Part shown: positions 17,908 to 27,451 of the stretch, in pieces
Layout: each line of letters opens with the position of its first letter
How positions within the stretch are numbered: the stretch's first letter is position 1
Source: Acetobacteraceae bacterium
GTDB lineage: Bacteria; Pseudomonadota; Alphaproteobacteria; Acetobacterales; Acetobacteraceae
DNA: 64,000 bases
Assembly: GCA_947475245.1 (NCBI GenBank)
Contig: CANJLW010000022.1
Location: forward strand, 1 to 64,000
Reading direction: 5' to 3'
The notes under the pieces: model-generated
Seen by the model: the letters and a program-made list of their open reading frames with translations, nothing else
Database searches by the model: none
What the model was told of the DNA's origin: nothing
Made by a program: the position numbers and the translations under genes

Positions 17908-19253
17908 TCGCCGCCCAGCAACCGCCGCAGCGGCAGAAGGTGGCGCGCATAGTGCCGCCACCGCCCGACCGATCCCGCATAAAGCGGGCGACGCACCTGC
18001 CAAAGACTGGCGCTGCGCACCACCCGGCGCGTCGCGTGGAAGTCCAGGCAGGTCGGGTCCCAGTCCAGGCCGACGAAGTCCAGGATGCGCCGCGTCTCGG
18101 CCTCCTGATCCGCCACCAACGCTTCATAGTCGATCGTCAGCATCGGGATCGGCAGCACCCGCCGCCAATGTGCCGCCATGCGTTCCGCTTCCAACAGCCG
18201 CCCGCCGCAATCCAGCAGATCGTAGGCATAGGGCATCGGATCGGCGAAGGACTGAAAATAGCAGGACAGGCAGATATCCAGCGGATCGCGCCGACACAGG
18301 ATCACCCGCGCGCCGGGAAACAACGCCGCGATCAGGCCGAGGTGGAACAGATTATCCGGCGTTTTGTCGATTACCCGCGTTTGCCCGCCGGACAGCCGAT
18401 CCAGCGCCGCGATATGCCCGTCGGCGACGCGACGAACGATCGCCCGATCCCACGGGCCGCCGCCCAGTTCGGTCGCCAACGCGCCGATCCAATGGCCTTC
18501 GCCGATACCGAACGCCCTGGGATGGCTCGCCAGGATCTGTTCCACCAGCGTGGTGCCGGAGCGCGGCATGCCGACCACGAACACCGGCGCGCGCGACGGA
18601 TTGCCGCTGCCCGCCATGCGTTCGAAAAACGCGGCATCGAAAGTGAACATGTGTTCGTCGATGTAACGGCGTTGCGCGGTCCGATCGTAGATACGCCCGG
18701 CTTCCCGCAGCAGCGTCCGCGTCAGGGTGTTCGCCGTTTCCAGATACGCGAACGCCTCATCGAATTGGTTCTCCCGATCCAGCAATCCCGCCAGCGCGAA
18801 GCCGATCGCGGCGCGTTCGTCTCGCGCGACGTCCGGCCGCTCCCATACTGCGCGTAATGTAACGATCGACTCGGGCACCCCCGCGGCCGCCAGCATCCGA
18901 TGCGCGGCGATCAGCCCCGGGTCCGCTGCAACCGCCCGCCGCAGGGCATCGATCGCCGTATCGATCTCACCCAACTTGCTGAGCACATCGCCGAGCAGCA
19001 GCAGCGTTTCGGCATCGGCGGACAACGTGACGGCAAGACGGTATCGATCCGCCGCATCCGTCAGCCGCCCCGACTCCGCCGCCGCCTTGCCGCGCGCGAC
19101 GAAAAACGCCGCGACCAGACGCCGGATCGGTTCATCCCCGATCCCCGCCTCGGCCGCGGCGCGATACGCGTCCTCTGCCTCGTCCAGCCGTTCGGCCCGA
19201 TGATGGGCAAGCGCCGAACGCAAGGCGTCGAGCGCGGACCCATCGTTGGCCAA
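17895..19253 (-). CDS. TPR-sulfotransferase fusion protein
   Basis: A 452-residue protein. Residues 1-180 are TPR-like helices (DALRSALAHHRAERLDEAED, LLLLGDVLSKLGEIDTAIDA). Residues 210-452 form a sulfotransferase domain with the PAPS-binding P-loop VVGMPRSGTTLVEQILASH and the 3'-phosphate region VILCRRDPLDICLSCYFQSF. Such fusions are annotated as sulfotransferase family proteins; acceptors may be glycans, lipids or tyrosine. It lies 5 bp downstream of cysK, so a link to assimilated sulfur is possible but not demonstrated. Confidence 0.87.
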   Translation of the reverse strand: MANDGSALDALRSALAHHRAERLDEAEDAYRAAAEAGIGDEPIRRLVAAFFVARGKAAAESGRLTDAADRYRLAVTLSADAETLLLLGDVLSKLGEIDTAIDALRRAVAADPGLIAAHRMLAAAGVPESIVTLRAVWERPDVARDERAAIGFALAGLLDRENQFDEAFAYLETANTLTRTLLREAGRIYDRTAQRRYIDEHMFTFDAAFFERMAGSGNPSRAPVFVVGMPRSGTTLVEQILASHPRAFGIGEGHWIGALATELGGGPWDRAIVRRVADGHIAALDRLSGGQTRVIDKTPDNLFHLGLIAALFPGARVILCRRDPLDICLSCYFQSFADPMPYAYDLLDCGGRLLEAERMAAHWRRVLPIPMLTIDYEALVADQEAETRRILDFVGLDWDPTCLDFHATRRVVRSASLWQVRRPLYAGSVGRWRHYARHLLPLRRLLGGDQPA

Positions 19254-19258
19254 GCCGG

Positions 19259-20236
<978 letters not shown>

Positions 20237-20544
20237 GGCCGGTTTTCCCTTTTGTGAAGCGGTTATGGCGCGCAGAGAGGCGGATTTTTCAGGCCCATGC
20301 AAGATGGGTCCGCGCGACGGCCGGTTTCTCTCCGTCGATCCGCCGAACGCGAAAGAAAATCGCCCTGACGGCCAACGCGGGGGATGAATTCTTCCCGCCC
20401 CTTCGACATGCCGACGTGTGCGAATTCGCACATCCAACCCGCCGCTCGGCGTTTACCAACATTTCATGGTTCGGCGGCCCCCGCGAAGGCCGAGCGGACC
20501 GAACCGCGCCCCGAACCCCCGACTTCCCGTCAAGGAATACGCAC
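20237..20544. other. Intergenic region between divergent cysK and a PEP-CTERM gene
   Basis: About 308 bp with no convincing gene. Short frames crossing it lack a ribosome site and family resemblance. It must hold the promoters of cysK (leftward) and of the PEP-CTERM pair (rightward). The only striking element is a perfect 16-bp palindrome at 20417-20432, listed separately. Confidence 0.6.
20417..20432. promoter_or_regulatory. Perfect 16-bp palindrome, candidate operator
   Basis: TGTGCGAATTCGCACA reads identically on both strands and lies 112 bp upstream of the PEP-CTERM start. Its length and two-fold symmetry fit a dimeric helix-turn-helix regulator. The TGTG...CACA ends recall CRP/FNR- or GntR-type half-sites. 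No second copy was noticed in the window. The regulator is unknown, and chance occurrence in GC-rich DNA cannot be excluded. Confidence 0.4.
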
Positions 20545-21213
20545 ATGCCGAAACTGCCATCGATCCTGACCGCGGGCATTCTCCTGGGCCTTTCGACCGG
20601 CGGCGCGCATGCCGCCCTGCTGAATGCAAGCTTTGAGACACCGACCGTCAACACCGGCAATCACATCGACTTTGTCACCCCCGGACCACTGACGAGCTAT
20701 GGCAATTGGAACTGGACCGGACCGGCGGGTATCCTCGCGGGCAACGTCGCGACCGGCTTCAACCCGAGCGTCCTTCCGTCGGGCTACAACGGCGCCCAGT
20801 ACGCCTACCTGCAGGGCAACACCAGTTCCGTCGCGCAAAGCTTCACCCTGACATCGGCCGCCAACGTCAACATCTCCTGGGTCTACGCGGGCCGCCCGAC
20901 ACACAGCGCGCTGATCGACGGCAATACCAATTTTCAGGTGACCGCCGGCAGCCTGACCTACACCGGCAGCACTGTCAGCGACTCAAATTTCCAGATCGCG
21001 AGCCTCAGCGGAACGCTCGCCGCCGGAACCTATACATTGCTGTTCGATAACAACGCCGCCGCCGGCGATCATACCTTGTACATCGACAACGTCACCCTCA
21101 CCGTCGCCGAACCCGGCACAATCGGCGTGCTCGGCCTCGGTTTGATGGGCCTTGTCGGCTGCAAGCTTCGCGGCCGCGGCAAGTCGGCGGACCTCAACCT
21201 CGCCTGTGCGTAA
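20545..21213 (+). CDS. PEP-CTERM sorting-domain protein (first of a pair)
   Basis: A 222-residue secreted protein. It starts with an N-terminal signal peptide (MPKLPSILTAGILLGLSTGG, cleavage likely after AHA). The body is beta-rich and Asn/Thr/Gly-rich, beginning LLNASFETPTVNTGNHIDF, in the style of DUF642/choice-of-anchor proteins. The C-terminal sorting signal is an AEPGT motif, a hydrophobic helix (IGVLGLGLMGLVG) and basic residues. The first proline of the PEP motif is replaced by Ala. Exosortase would cut near this motif during export. AAGGA precedes the ATG. The next PEP-CTERM gene follows after 25 bp, so the two are probably co-expressed. Confidence 0.8.
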   Translation: MPKLPSILTAGILLGLSTGGAHAALLNASFETPTVNTGNHIDFVTPGPLTSYGNWNWTGPAGILAGNVATGFNPSVLPSGYNGAQYAYLQGNTSSVAQSFTLTSAANVNISWVYAGRPTHSALIDGNTNFQVTAGSLTYTGSTVSDSNFQIASLSGTLAAGTYTLLFDNNAAAGDHTLYIDNVTLTVAEPGTIGVLGLGLMGLVGCKLRGRGKSADLNLACA

Positions 21214-21238
21214 CAACCGTCCCGAAGGAACCCATCCC

Positions 21239-22018
21239 ATGCACCGCGCAAAACTCGCCCTCGCCGCAATAATCGGTCTGGCAACCGTCTCCCCCGCGAT
21301 GGCGGCACCGACATGGATCATTGGCAACGATACCAATGGCTCCTCGACAGTGCCGCTCGCGTCCGCGCCGAATTCGGATGCGAAAAGCGTGATCTGGAAC
21401 ACGGCCACGGCGAACTACGACCATCTCGTCGATCATCTCTCCACGCTCACCAACCTTGGGTCGTTCCAGAGTCCGCTGGGGCCGCTGACCGTGCCGTTCG
21501 GCTGGGGCATCAACGCCGCCATCAGCGCGACCGGCACCGCGCAGCTGAACGATACCGCGACTGCCAACGGACATTACGCCGCCCCCAGCGCCACCGGAAG
21601 CAACTATCTCCTTACGGCAACAGGCGGGTTGACCTTCAAGTTCGGCACCCCGATCTCCGGCTTCAGCTTCTACGCAACCGACCTGGGCGATATCTCAAGC
21701 GGAACGACAGCGATCACTCTCAAGTTGGCCGGCGCAACGGTTGCGACCGCGCACGATGTCGCCTGCGTCGCCGGGGCACCGAATTGCGTACCGATAAGCG
21801 CATCTTCGCAGAATGGCGCCGTTTCCTTCGTCGGCGTCTACGACACCACACTGAAATTCGACGAACTCGTGTTCACCGCCACCGGCGGCGGCGATGTCAT
21901 GGGGATCAGCGACATGACCATAGCCGTCCCCGAACCCGCATCCTTCGCGCTCCTCGGCGCCGGCATGCTCGGTATCGGCATGATCCGCCGCCGATCCGCC
22001 AAACAAAATCGCGACTGA
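21239..22018 (+). CDS. PEP-CTERM sorting-domain protein (second of a pair)
   Basis: A 259-residue secreted protein. The signal peptide is MHRAKLALAAIIGLATVSPA with cleavage after AMA. A beta-rich body follows, with GFSFYATDLGDISSG near the middle, resembling the choice-of-anchor modules of this class. The C-terminal tripartite PEP-CTERM tail is VPEPASFALLGAGMLGIGMI followed by RRRSAK. A GAAGGAA ribosome site lies upstream. It is likely exported by Sec and processed by an exosortase encoded outside the window. Function is probably structural or matrix-related, inferred from the sorting class only. Confidence 0.85.
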   Translation: MHRAKLALAAIIGLATVSPAMAAPTWIIGNDTNGSSTVPLASAPNSDAKSVIWNTATANYDHLVDHLSTLTNLGSFQSPLGPLTVPFGWGINAAISATGTAQLNDTATANGHYAAPSATGSNYLLTATGGLTFKFGTPISGFSFYATDLGDISSGTTAITLKLAGATVATAHDVACVAGAPNCVPISASSQNGAVSFVGVYDTTLKFDELVFTATGGGDVMGISDMTIAVPEPASFALLGAGMLGIGMIRRRSAKQNRD

Positions 22019-22110
22019 ACGCAAGACCGGTTCACGCGATGGGCAAACGGCGCGCGGATGCGATAGGCTCAGCTCGCACCCGCCGCCAAAACCTCTCGGA
22101 ACCGCGCGCC

Positions 22111-23505
22111 ATGTCCCAAGCCCTTCGTCCCGTCCATCAACTCGCCCCGGCGCTTGCCGACCGCACCCTGTCCCCCGTCGATCTCGTGGACGCGTATCTG
22201 CGCCGGATCGAACGGCTGGAACCGAAACTGCGCGCTTTCACCGACGTCCAGGCCGCCAATGCGCGTCTGGCGGCGGAAGCGGCGGACAAAGCCATTCGCG
22301 CCGGACACGCCGCCGGCCCGCTCCACGGCATTCCGATCGCGGTCAAGGACCTGGTCGAAATCGAAGGCCAGATCGCTATGGGCGGCACCGCCGCCTGGCG
22401 CAACCGCGTCTCCCCGCGCACCGCCACGCTGATGCGCAAACTCTACGCCGCCGGCATGATCGTGCTGGGCAAGACCCATACGGTGGAGTTCGCTTATGGC
22501 GGCTGGGGCACCAACCAACATCTCGCCACGCCCTGGAACCCCTGGGACGCCACCACCCATCGCACGCCCGGAGGCTCCTCCAGCGGTTCCGGCGTCGCCG
22601 TCGCCGCGCGCATGGCGCCCTGGGCGATCGGCACGGACACCGGCGGATCGGTGCGCATTCCCGCCGCCTGGAACGGCATCGTCGGGCTGAAAACCACTAT
22701 CGGGCGCATCAGCACCCATGGCGTTCTGCCGCTCAGCCCCACGCTCGACACGCCGGGACCGATCACCCACTCCGTGCAAGACGCCGCACTGCTGTTCAAC
22801 GTCCTGCAAGGCCCCGATCCGCTCGATCCCCGCACCATCGGCGTCATCCCGACCGACCCGATGCCCACGCTGACGCGCGGCGTCAAAGGCCTGCGCCTCG
22901 GCCGCCTGCCCACCGCCGAACGCGCCGGGGTCGATGCCGACATCCTCTCCGCCTATGACCGCGCCATCGACGTTCTGGCCAATCTGGGGGCGGACATCGT
23001 GGACCTGACGCTGCCCTTGCGCTTCGCCGACCTCGGCGCGATCAACGGGCGCATCATGTCGGCGGAGGCCTATGCCGCGCTCGCCGACCTCGTCGACGAC
23101 AACGCCGCGCCGTTGGACGAGGCCGTCCGTCCCCGCGTGCGCGCCGGTGCCGCCATTTCCTCCCGCGATTACCTGACCGCGCTGGCGGAACGCGAGCGGA
23201 TCAAGCGATCCTTCGAGATGGCCGTGGCCGGTCTCGACGCCGTGCTGACCCCGACCTTGCAGACCGCCGCGATCCCCGTCGCCGCCGTCGATCAGAACGC
23301 CACGCCGGGGATGCTGACCCGCTGGGTCAATTTCCTCGACCTCTGCGCCCTGTCGGTGCCGAACGGCTTCACTGTCGGTGGTCTGCCGAGCGGATTGCAG
23401 ATTGTGTGTAAGGGGTATGATGAAGCAACGGCGTTGCGCATCGGCTGGGCCTATGAGTCCGCGACGGACTGGGGCCAACGCCTGCCGCCGATGACCGAGG
23501 GTTAG
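22111..23505 (+). CDS. Amidase-signature family hydrolase
   Basis: A 464-residue amidase-signature enzyme. The catalytic Ser-cisSer-Lys system is visible: the lysine in GIPIAVKDLVEIEG near residue 80, the cis-serine in TPGGSSSGSGVAVAA, and the nucleophile serine in IGTDTGGSVRIPAAW. The family hydrolyses carboxylic amides and includes GatA. There is no gatC or gatB nearby and the region after the core is typical of stand-alone amidases, so a free amidase or allophanate-type role is more likely. The ATG at 22111 was chosen because the longer frame from 21313 overlaps the PEP-CTERM gene out of frame. Confidence 0.9.
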   Translation: MSQALRPVHQLAPALADRTLSPVDLVDAYLRRIERLEPKLRAFTDVQAANARLAAEAADKAIRAGHAAGPLHGIPIAVKDLVEIEGQIAMGGTAAWRNRVSPRTATLMRKLYAAGMIVLGKTHTVEFAYGGWGTNQHLATPWNPWDATTHRTPGGSSSGSGVAVAARMAPWAIGTDTGGSVRIPAAWNGIVGLKTTIGRISTHGVLPLSPTLDTPGPITHSVQDAALLFNVLQGPDPLDPRTIGVIPTDPMPTLTRGVKGLRLGRLPTAERAGVDADILSAYDRAIDVLANLGADIVDLTLPLRFADLGAINGRIMSAEAYAALADLVDDNAAPLDEAVRPRVRAGAAISSRDYLTALAERERIKRSFEMAVAGLDAVLTPTLQTAAIPVAAVDQNATPGMLTRWVNFLDLCALSVPNGFTVGGLPSGLQIVCKGYDEATALRIGWAYESATDWGQRLPPMTEG

Positions 23506-23799
23506 TCCCGATCACGGTCGATCCGGCACGATGCCCGGCATCGTTGGTCATTAAACGTCGATAGATCATCTCCCATGGGCCGCGCGGTCGATTGGATCGC
23601 GCGCCTGCCCGGCGGCGACACTCCGCCGCACCGCGGCGTGCCGGGCAATGCGATAAATCCCCCAACATACAATACGAAACGATATATTATAATACATATG
23701 ATGTGTTTTCGGTTCATTATTACTACATTATCGACACTACACTATCGGCATATCGTGTAAAACCTCGCGGCATCCCACAACATACAGAGTAAACCGCGT
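23506..23799. other. Intergenic region with GC-rich hairpins then an AT-rich promoter tract
   Basis: About 294 bp without a convincing gene. The left half has nested inverted repeats, including 7-bp arms GCCCGGC/GCCGGGC (23607-23613 and 23640-23646), that could terminate the amidase transcript. The right half (about 23655-23760) is strikingly AT-rich for this genome and carries a perfect TATAAT. It serves as the promoter region of the glycine-rich secreted protein. Confidence 0.55.
23688..23693 (+). promoter_or_regulatory. Perfect -10 hexamer TATAAT upstream of the RTX-like gene
   Basis: TATAAT occurs within the AT-rich stretch, 107 bp before the ATG at 23800. The region 17 bp upstream (around 23665) has no good -35 match, so another sigma factor, an activator or an extended-minus-10 mode is possible. 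The call rests only on the match and the AT-rich context. Confidence 0.4.
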
Positions 23800-25407
23800 A
23801 TGACAAATACAGTGACGGTACCTGGCACTTCGGCCGGATCGACAATTACGCTGTCCGGCGCGACGCAGGATGTCATTCTTCTATCCCAGGAAATTTCCGA
23901 CGCCCTGAACAAGGCCGGAGCGACGTTGGCGGTGACGGCGGTTTCGCTTGGCGGCGGCGCTCAGACACTGAACGCTCCGACTCCGACGACTGTCGCTGGT
24001 GCCAAGGAGCAGGTCGTTTTAACCGGCAAATCGTCGTCCAACATCTCTGTTGCCGCCGGTATCGAGTATCTCATCGTCGCTACCGAAGCGCCGGTAACGG
24101 TAACCGCAAGTAATACGACCATCATGACCGGAACGGTCGGCGGCAGCGTTTTTGTCGGCGGAAATTCAACCGTGGCCGCCAATGGCGGCGATAACGTGAT
24201 TGTCTCCTTCGGCACGGCGCAAATTTCCGCGGGCGCGGGCAACGATACCCTGGCCGCAGTCGGTGACGGTACGATCTCCGGCGGTACGGGAACGAATTTG
24301 ATGTTCGTATCCGGTAAGTCCAACGTCGTCCAGTCAAGCGGCAGCAGCGATACAGTCGCCGCCAGCTCTGGAGTGTCCACTGTTAACAGCTCGGGTTCGA
24401 ATACGCTTTTGTTCGGGAATTTCGGCAGCGACGGCTCGACACTCTCCGCGTCTCTGTCTGGCTCCGGTGCCACCGTCGCCGGAGGTCAAAGTGATGTGAA
24501 TGTAACCACGAGCGGAAGCAACACGTTGATTTTTGGTGGTTTTGGCAAAACCGCCGGGGCATTGTCGTTCACCGATACCGGCTCGAACAGCACTGTTGCC
24601 GCGGGTAACAGTAATGTCGTCTCCACGCTCAGTGGCTCCGCCGCTTTGTTTTTCGGCGGCACAGGGCACTTCGCCGGAACCGTCAATATTGTCGATACCG
24701 GGACCAATGACACCATCTCCGGCCTAGCCAGCGCGACGACGGTAACGGCCGGCGCGGGAAGCACCGGACTCTGGGTCTTTGGCGGCACGGGCGGGCTCTC
24801 CTTCATCGGCGGTGCCGGAACCGCCACTGTAGGCGGCGGAAGCGGCGGTGCCAGAGTAGAGGGCGGCGAGGGCGGCGTGGTGTTTGTCTCCAACGCCAGC
24901 ACCGACTCCGTTGGCGGCAGCGGTGCGGCAACCGTTTTCGGCAGCGCCGGGAACAGCGTCGCTTTCGGCGGTTCAGGTAAACTGATGTACGCCGCCGGTT
25001 CGGGCAATGAAACACTGATCGCGACAGGTGCCTCCGGCGATATCATCGCGTTCGGAGGAAAAGGCGGCAACGGGGCGCTTGCCCTGGGAAGCGGAAACGA
25101 CACCGTCGTTGCCATGGGTGGTTCCGAAACGATCAGCGGAGGCGGCGGAAACGATGTGCTATGGTACGTCGCGGCTTACACAAGCGTCGGGGGCGGCGCG
25201 CATGATTTCATTCTCGACTTCAACGATAAAATGACAATCAACACATGGGGCTATGACAAAACCAAGACATCGGCGGACATTATCTCATCAGCAAAGGTGG
25301 ACGGCGCCGGCGTGACGATTAAGCTGTCGGACAATACGGAAATCACCTTCTCCGGACTTAGCGACGCATCGAAGTTGAGTGGTCACTTCAACTACGGCAA
25401 CTCCTGA
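23800..25407 (+). CDS. Glycine/serine-rich RTX-like secreted protein
   Basis: A 535-residue low-complexity protein rich in Gly, Ser, Thr and Ala with no N-terminal signal peptide. It is made of short beta-strand turns. Several units resemble RTX calcium-binding nonapeptides (AGAGNDTLAAVGDGTISGGT, GSGNDTVVAMGGSETISGGG then GNDVLWYV). Near the end it reads DFILDFNDKMTINTWGYDKT, the usual segment closing RTX blocks, followed by about 60 residues ending HFNYGNS. This layout fits type I secretion through an uncleaved C-terminal signal, but no ABC/HlyD genes are adjacent. GC content and codon choice are lower than in neighbouring genes. It could be an adhesin or matrix protein. Confidence 0.7.
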   Translation: MTNTVTVPGTSAGSTITLSGATQDVILLSQEISDALNKAGATLAVTAVSLGGGAQTLNAPTPTTVAGAKEQVVLTGKSSSNISVAAGIEYLIVATEAPVTVTASNTTIMTGTVGGSVFVGGNSTVAANGGDNVIVSFGTAQISAGAGNDTLAAVGDGTISGGTGTNLMFVSGKSNVVQSSGSSDTVAASSGVSTVNSSGSNTLLFGNFGSDGSTLSASLSGSGATVAGGQSDVNVTTSGSNTLIFGGFGKTAGALSFTDTGSNSTVAAGNSNVVSTLSGSAALFFGGTGHFAGTVNIVDTGTNDTISGLASATTVTAGAGSTGLWVFGGTGGLSFIGGAGTATVGGGSGGARVEGGEGGVVFVSNASTDSVGGSGAATVFGSAGNSVAFGGSGKLMYAAGSGNETLIATGASGDIIAFGGKGGNGALALGSGNDTVVAMGGSETISGGGGNDVLWYVAAYTSVGGGAHDFILDFNDKMTINTWGYDKTKTSADIISSAKVDGAGVTIKLSDNTEITFSGLSDASKLSGHFNYGNS

Positions 25408-25427
25408 TCCCACCTGCTCGCAGTTAA

Positions 25428-25449
25428 ACCGCCGCAAAATTGCGGCGGT
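25428..25449. terminator. 10-bp inverted repeat between convergent genes
   Basis: ACCGCCGCAA and TTGCGGCGGT form a perfect 10-bp stem around AA, 20 bp after the RTX-like stop and 50 bp before the convergent acyl-CoA-dehydrogenase-like stop. It is symmetric, so it could act in both directions. No clear T-run follows on the plus strand. Confidence 0.55.
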
Positions 25450-25500
25450 AAGCGGCCTCTCCCATATGCCATCGATGCCCGCGGAAACGCGACGTCAAGA

Positions 25501-26631
25501 TCACAGCCCCAGCCGCTTCCGACCGGCCGCCACATAGGCCGAGTCCGGCTGCGGCGTGTGGATTCGCGCGCACAGCACATCGCGCAAATGCCGCTCCAAC
25601 GGATTGCTCCGCGCCAGCGCATGGTTGCCGCACAGGGCAACAGCCTCCTGCACCGCTTCAATCGCGTTATCCGCGATCACCGTCTTGAACAGATCGACCT
25701 GAGTAAGGTCCATCGGCCGACCGGCATCGACATCCGCCGCCAACAGACCCAACAACCGCTCGTTGACCAGAAGACGCGCCTCGATCCGCCCCATTGCCTC
25801 CTGCATCCGCGGCAGACTCGCCAGCGCCGCCCCCAGTCCGCTCGGCTTACGTTCGTGCAGAAACCGCGCCAGCCAATCCCGCGCGGCTTCCGCGACGCCG
25901 ACGTAAACGGCGGAAATCAAGGTCACATTCCAGGCCGCCTGCCCACCGTCGCGGCCACGCCAGGCGGCCGGAGGGCGCACATCCACGCCGTGATCGAACG
26001 GAATGGCGGCGTCTTCCATCACAACGTCATGACTGCCCGACGCCCGCAGCCCCAGATGATCCCAGGTCTCGACAATGCGCACGCCCGGCGTGGCGATCGG
26101 TAACAGGAACGATCCCAGGCGCGGTTCGGCCTCGTCCGTGCGCGCCCAGACCAACCCCCAGGTCAGCCCCGGCACCCCCGTCGCATAAATCTTACGCCCC
26201 GACAGCGCCCAACCCGTCGCGGTCCGACGCGCGACCGTCGCCGGCATCCCGCCCCGCACCGGGGAGCCAAGCTCGGGCTCGACACGCAACGAATTGACCA
26301 TCGCCCCGCGCTCGACAGCAGCGCGAGCCACCTGTCCGACCAGATGCGCCGGCCATTGGGCGTTCGCGCCGATCGAATGCTGGTGCAGCAACTGCATCGA
26401 CAGCACCAGGGCGGTAGACGGACAGGCGCGCCCCACCGCGCGCACCAGATCGGCGGACGGCCCCAGGCCCTGCCCTTGCCCGCCGAACCGAGTCGGGGTC
26501 GTCAGACTCAGCAGCCCCGCCGCATTCAGCGCGGCGAAACTCGCATGGGGAAAACTGCCGTCGCGATCGTGTCGTTCAGCCGCGGCGGCAATCGCCGCGA
26601 TCAATTCCTGCATCCCGCACCCATTTTCCAT
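25501..26631 (-). CDS. Acyl-CoA dehydrogenase family protein (SfnB/DszC-like)
   Basis: A 376-residue flavoprotein of the acyl-CoA dehydrogenase fold. Helical N-terminal segments (AAGLLSLTTPTRFGGQGQGL) are followed by the beta-domain (ATGWALSGRKIYATGV, WDHLGLRASGSHDVVMEDA) and the C-terminal helical bundle with ALCGNHALARSNPLERHLRD. The catalytic glutamate of true short-chain dehydrogenases is not evident, and the RASGSHDV segment resembles the FMNH2-dependent monooxygenase branch (DszC/SfnB). Whether it is a dehydrogenase or a monooxygenase is open. The start at 26631 was picked because it clears the preceding gene (ends 26648); an ATG at 26613 is an alternative. Confidence 0.8.
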   Translation of the reverse strand: MENGCGMQELIAAIAAAAERHDRDGSFPHASFAALNAAGLLSLTTPTRFGGQGQGLGPSADLVRAVGRACPSTALVLSMQLLHQHSIGANAQWPAHLVGQVARAAVERGAMVNSLRVEPELGSPVRGGMPATVARRTATGWALSGRKIYATGVPGLTWGLVWARTDEAEPRLGSFLLPIATPGVRIVETWDHLGLRASGSHDVVMEDAAIPFDHGVDVRPPAAWRGRDGGQAAWNVTLISAVYVGVAEAARDWLARFLHERKPSGLGAALASLPRMQEAMGRIEARLLVNERLLGLLAADVDAGRPMDLTQVDLFKTVIADNAIEAVQEAVALCGNHALARSNPLERHLRDVLCARIHTPQPDSAYVAAGRKRLGL

Positions 26632-26647
26632 TCGCACCGGCAAGCCT

Positions 26648-27433
26648 CTATGCCCACCAGCGCCGCCCAAACAGTAAGACAAGGTTCCAGGCCATGCCCA
26701 CCCCCAGAGCGCCCGCCAGCGCCAGGGCGTTGCCGAACGGTGCCGCCGTCAGGTGCAGGAAGCAGACGGATGCGACGAAACCGCCCATGCCCGGAATCGC
26801 GCTGGCCAGCACCGCGGCGGTGTTCGGCCCACCGATGCGCGGTTGCAGGATCACGATCAGACTTGTGAACACGACCGGCACCAGCACCGCCACGCCGGCG
26901 ACCGCCGGGCCCGCGAACCGCCCGGTCAGCACCGCCATGCAGGTCACCGCCATCACCGCCCCGGCCCGCGCCGGCAAATCCCACCACCGCCGACGCGGCA
27001 TCGCCACGGGCTTCCACGCCAGATGCCGCCGGATCAGCCCATAGCCGATCCCGAACGCCGCGAAGGCCAGCACCGCCACCTCCGCAAAGCCCAACCCCAT
27101 CGCCCGCACCGCCACGGTCGAGATCACCCAGCCGCCGAACCCGCCGGCAAGGCTGATCGCCGTCCCGAACCGCTGCGCCAGCTTCACATAAACCGTCTGA
27201 TACACCGCCATCCCCGCCGCCGCCGGCAGGCTCGCCAGCGCGGCGGCTTCGATGAACGCCGGCCCGTGCTCCATCGCCAGGAACACATATCCCGGCCCGG
27301 CGGAAATCGGCAGAGAAGCGATCAGCGCGCCGATCACCGGCCCCGATCGCTCGATCGTCAGCGATGCCCCGACGACAATCGTCGCCGCGACCAGCAGCTT
27401 AACCAGCAGCAACAATGCATCGGGAGACAGCAT
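26648..27433 (-). CDS. Polytopic inner-membrane protein, unknown function
   Basis: A 261-residue protein with about eight hydrophobic helices, for example LLLLVKLLVAATIVVGASLT, IGALIASLPISAGPGYVFLA and AVAGVAVLVPVVFTSLIVIL. Two internally similar halves are suggested (GALIASLPISAGPGY and NTAAVLASAIPGMGGFVAS). It could be a small transporter. No named family was recognised with certainty. It lies between the flavoprotein and the acyl-CoA-dehydrogenase-like gene on the same strand with short gaps, so co-transcription is likely. Confidence 0.7.
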   Translation of the reverse strand: MLSPDALLLLVKLLVAATIVVGASLTIERSGPVIGALIASLPISAGPGYVFLAMEHGPAFIEAAALASLPAAAGMAVYQTVYVKLAQRFGTAISLAGGFGGWVISTVAVRAMGLGFAEVAVLAFAAFGIGYGLIRRHLAWKPVAMPRRRWWDLPARAGAVMAVTCMAVLTGRFAGPAVAGVAVLVPVVFTSLIVILQPRIGGPNTAAVLASAIPGMGGFVASVCFLHLTAAPFGNALALAGALGVGMAWNLVLLFGRRWWA

Positions 27434-27451
27434 CGCGACCGAACAGGCGGG

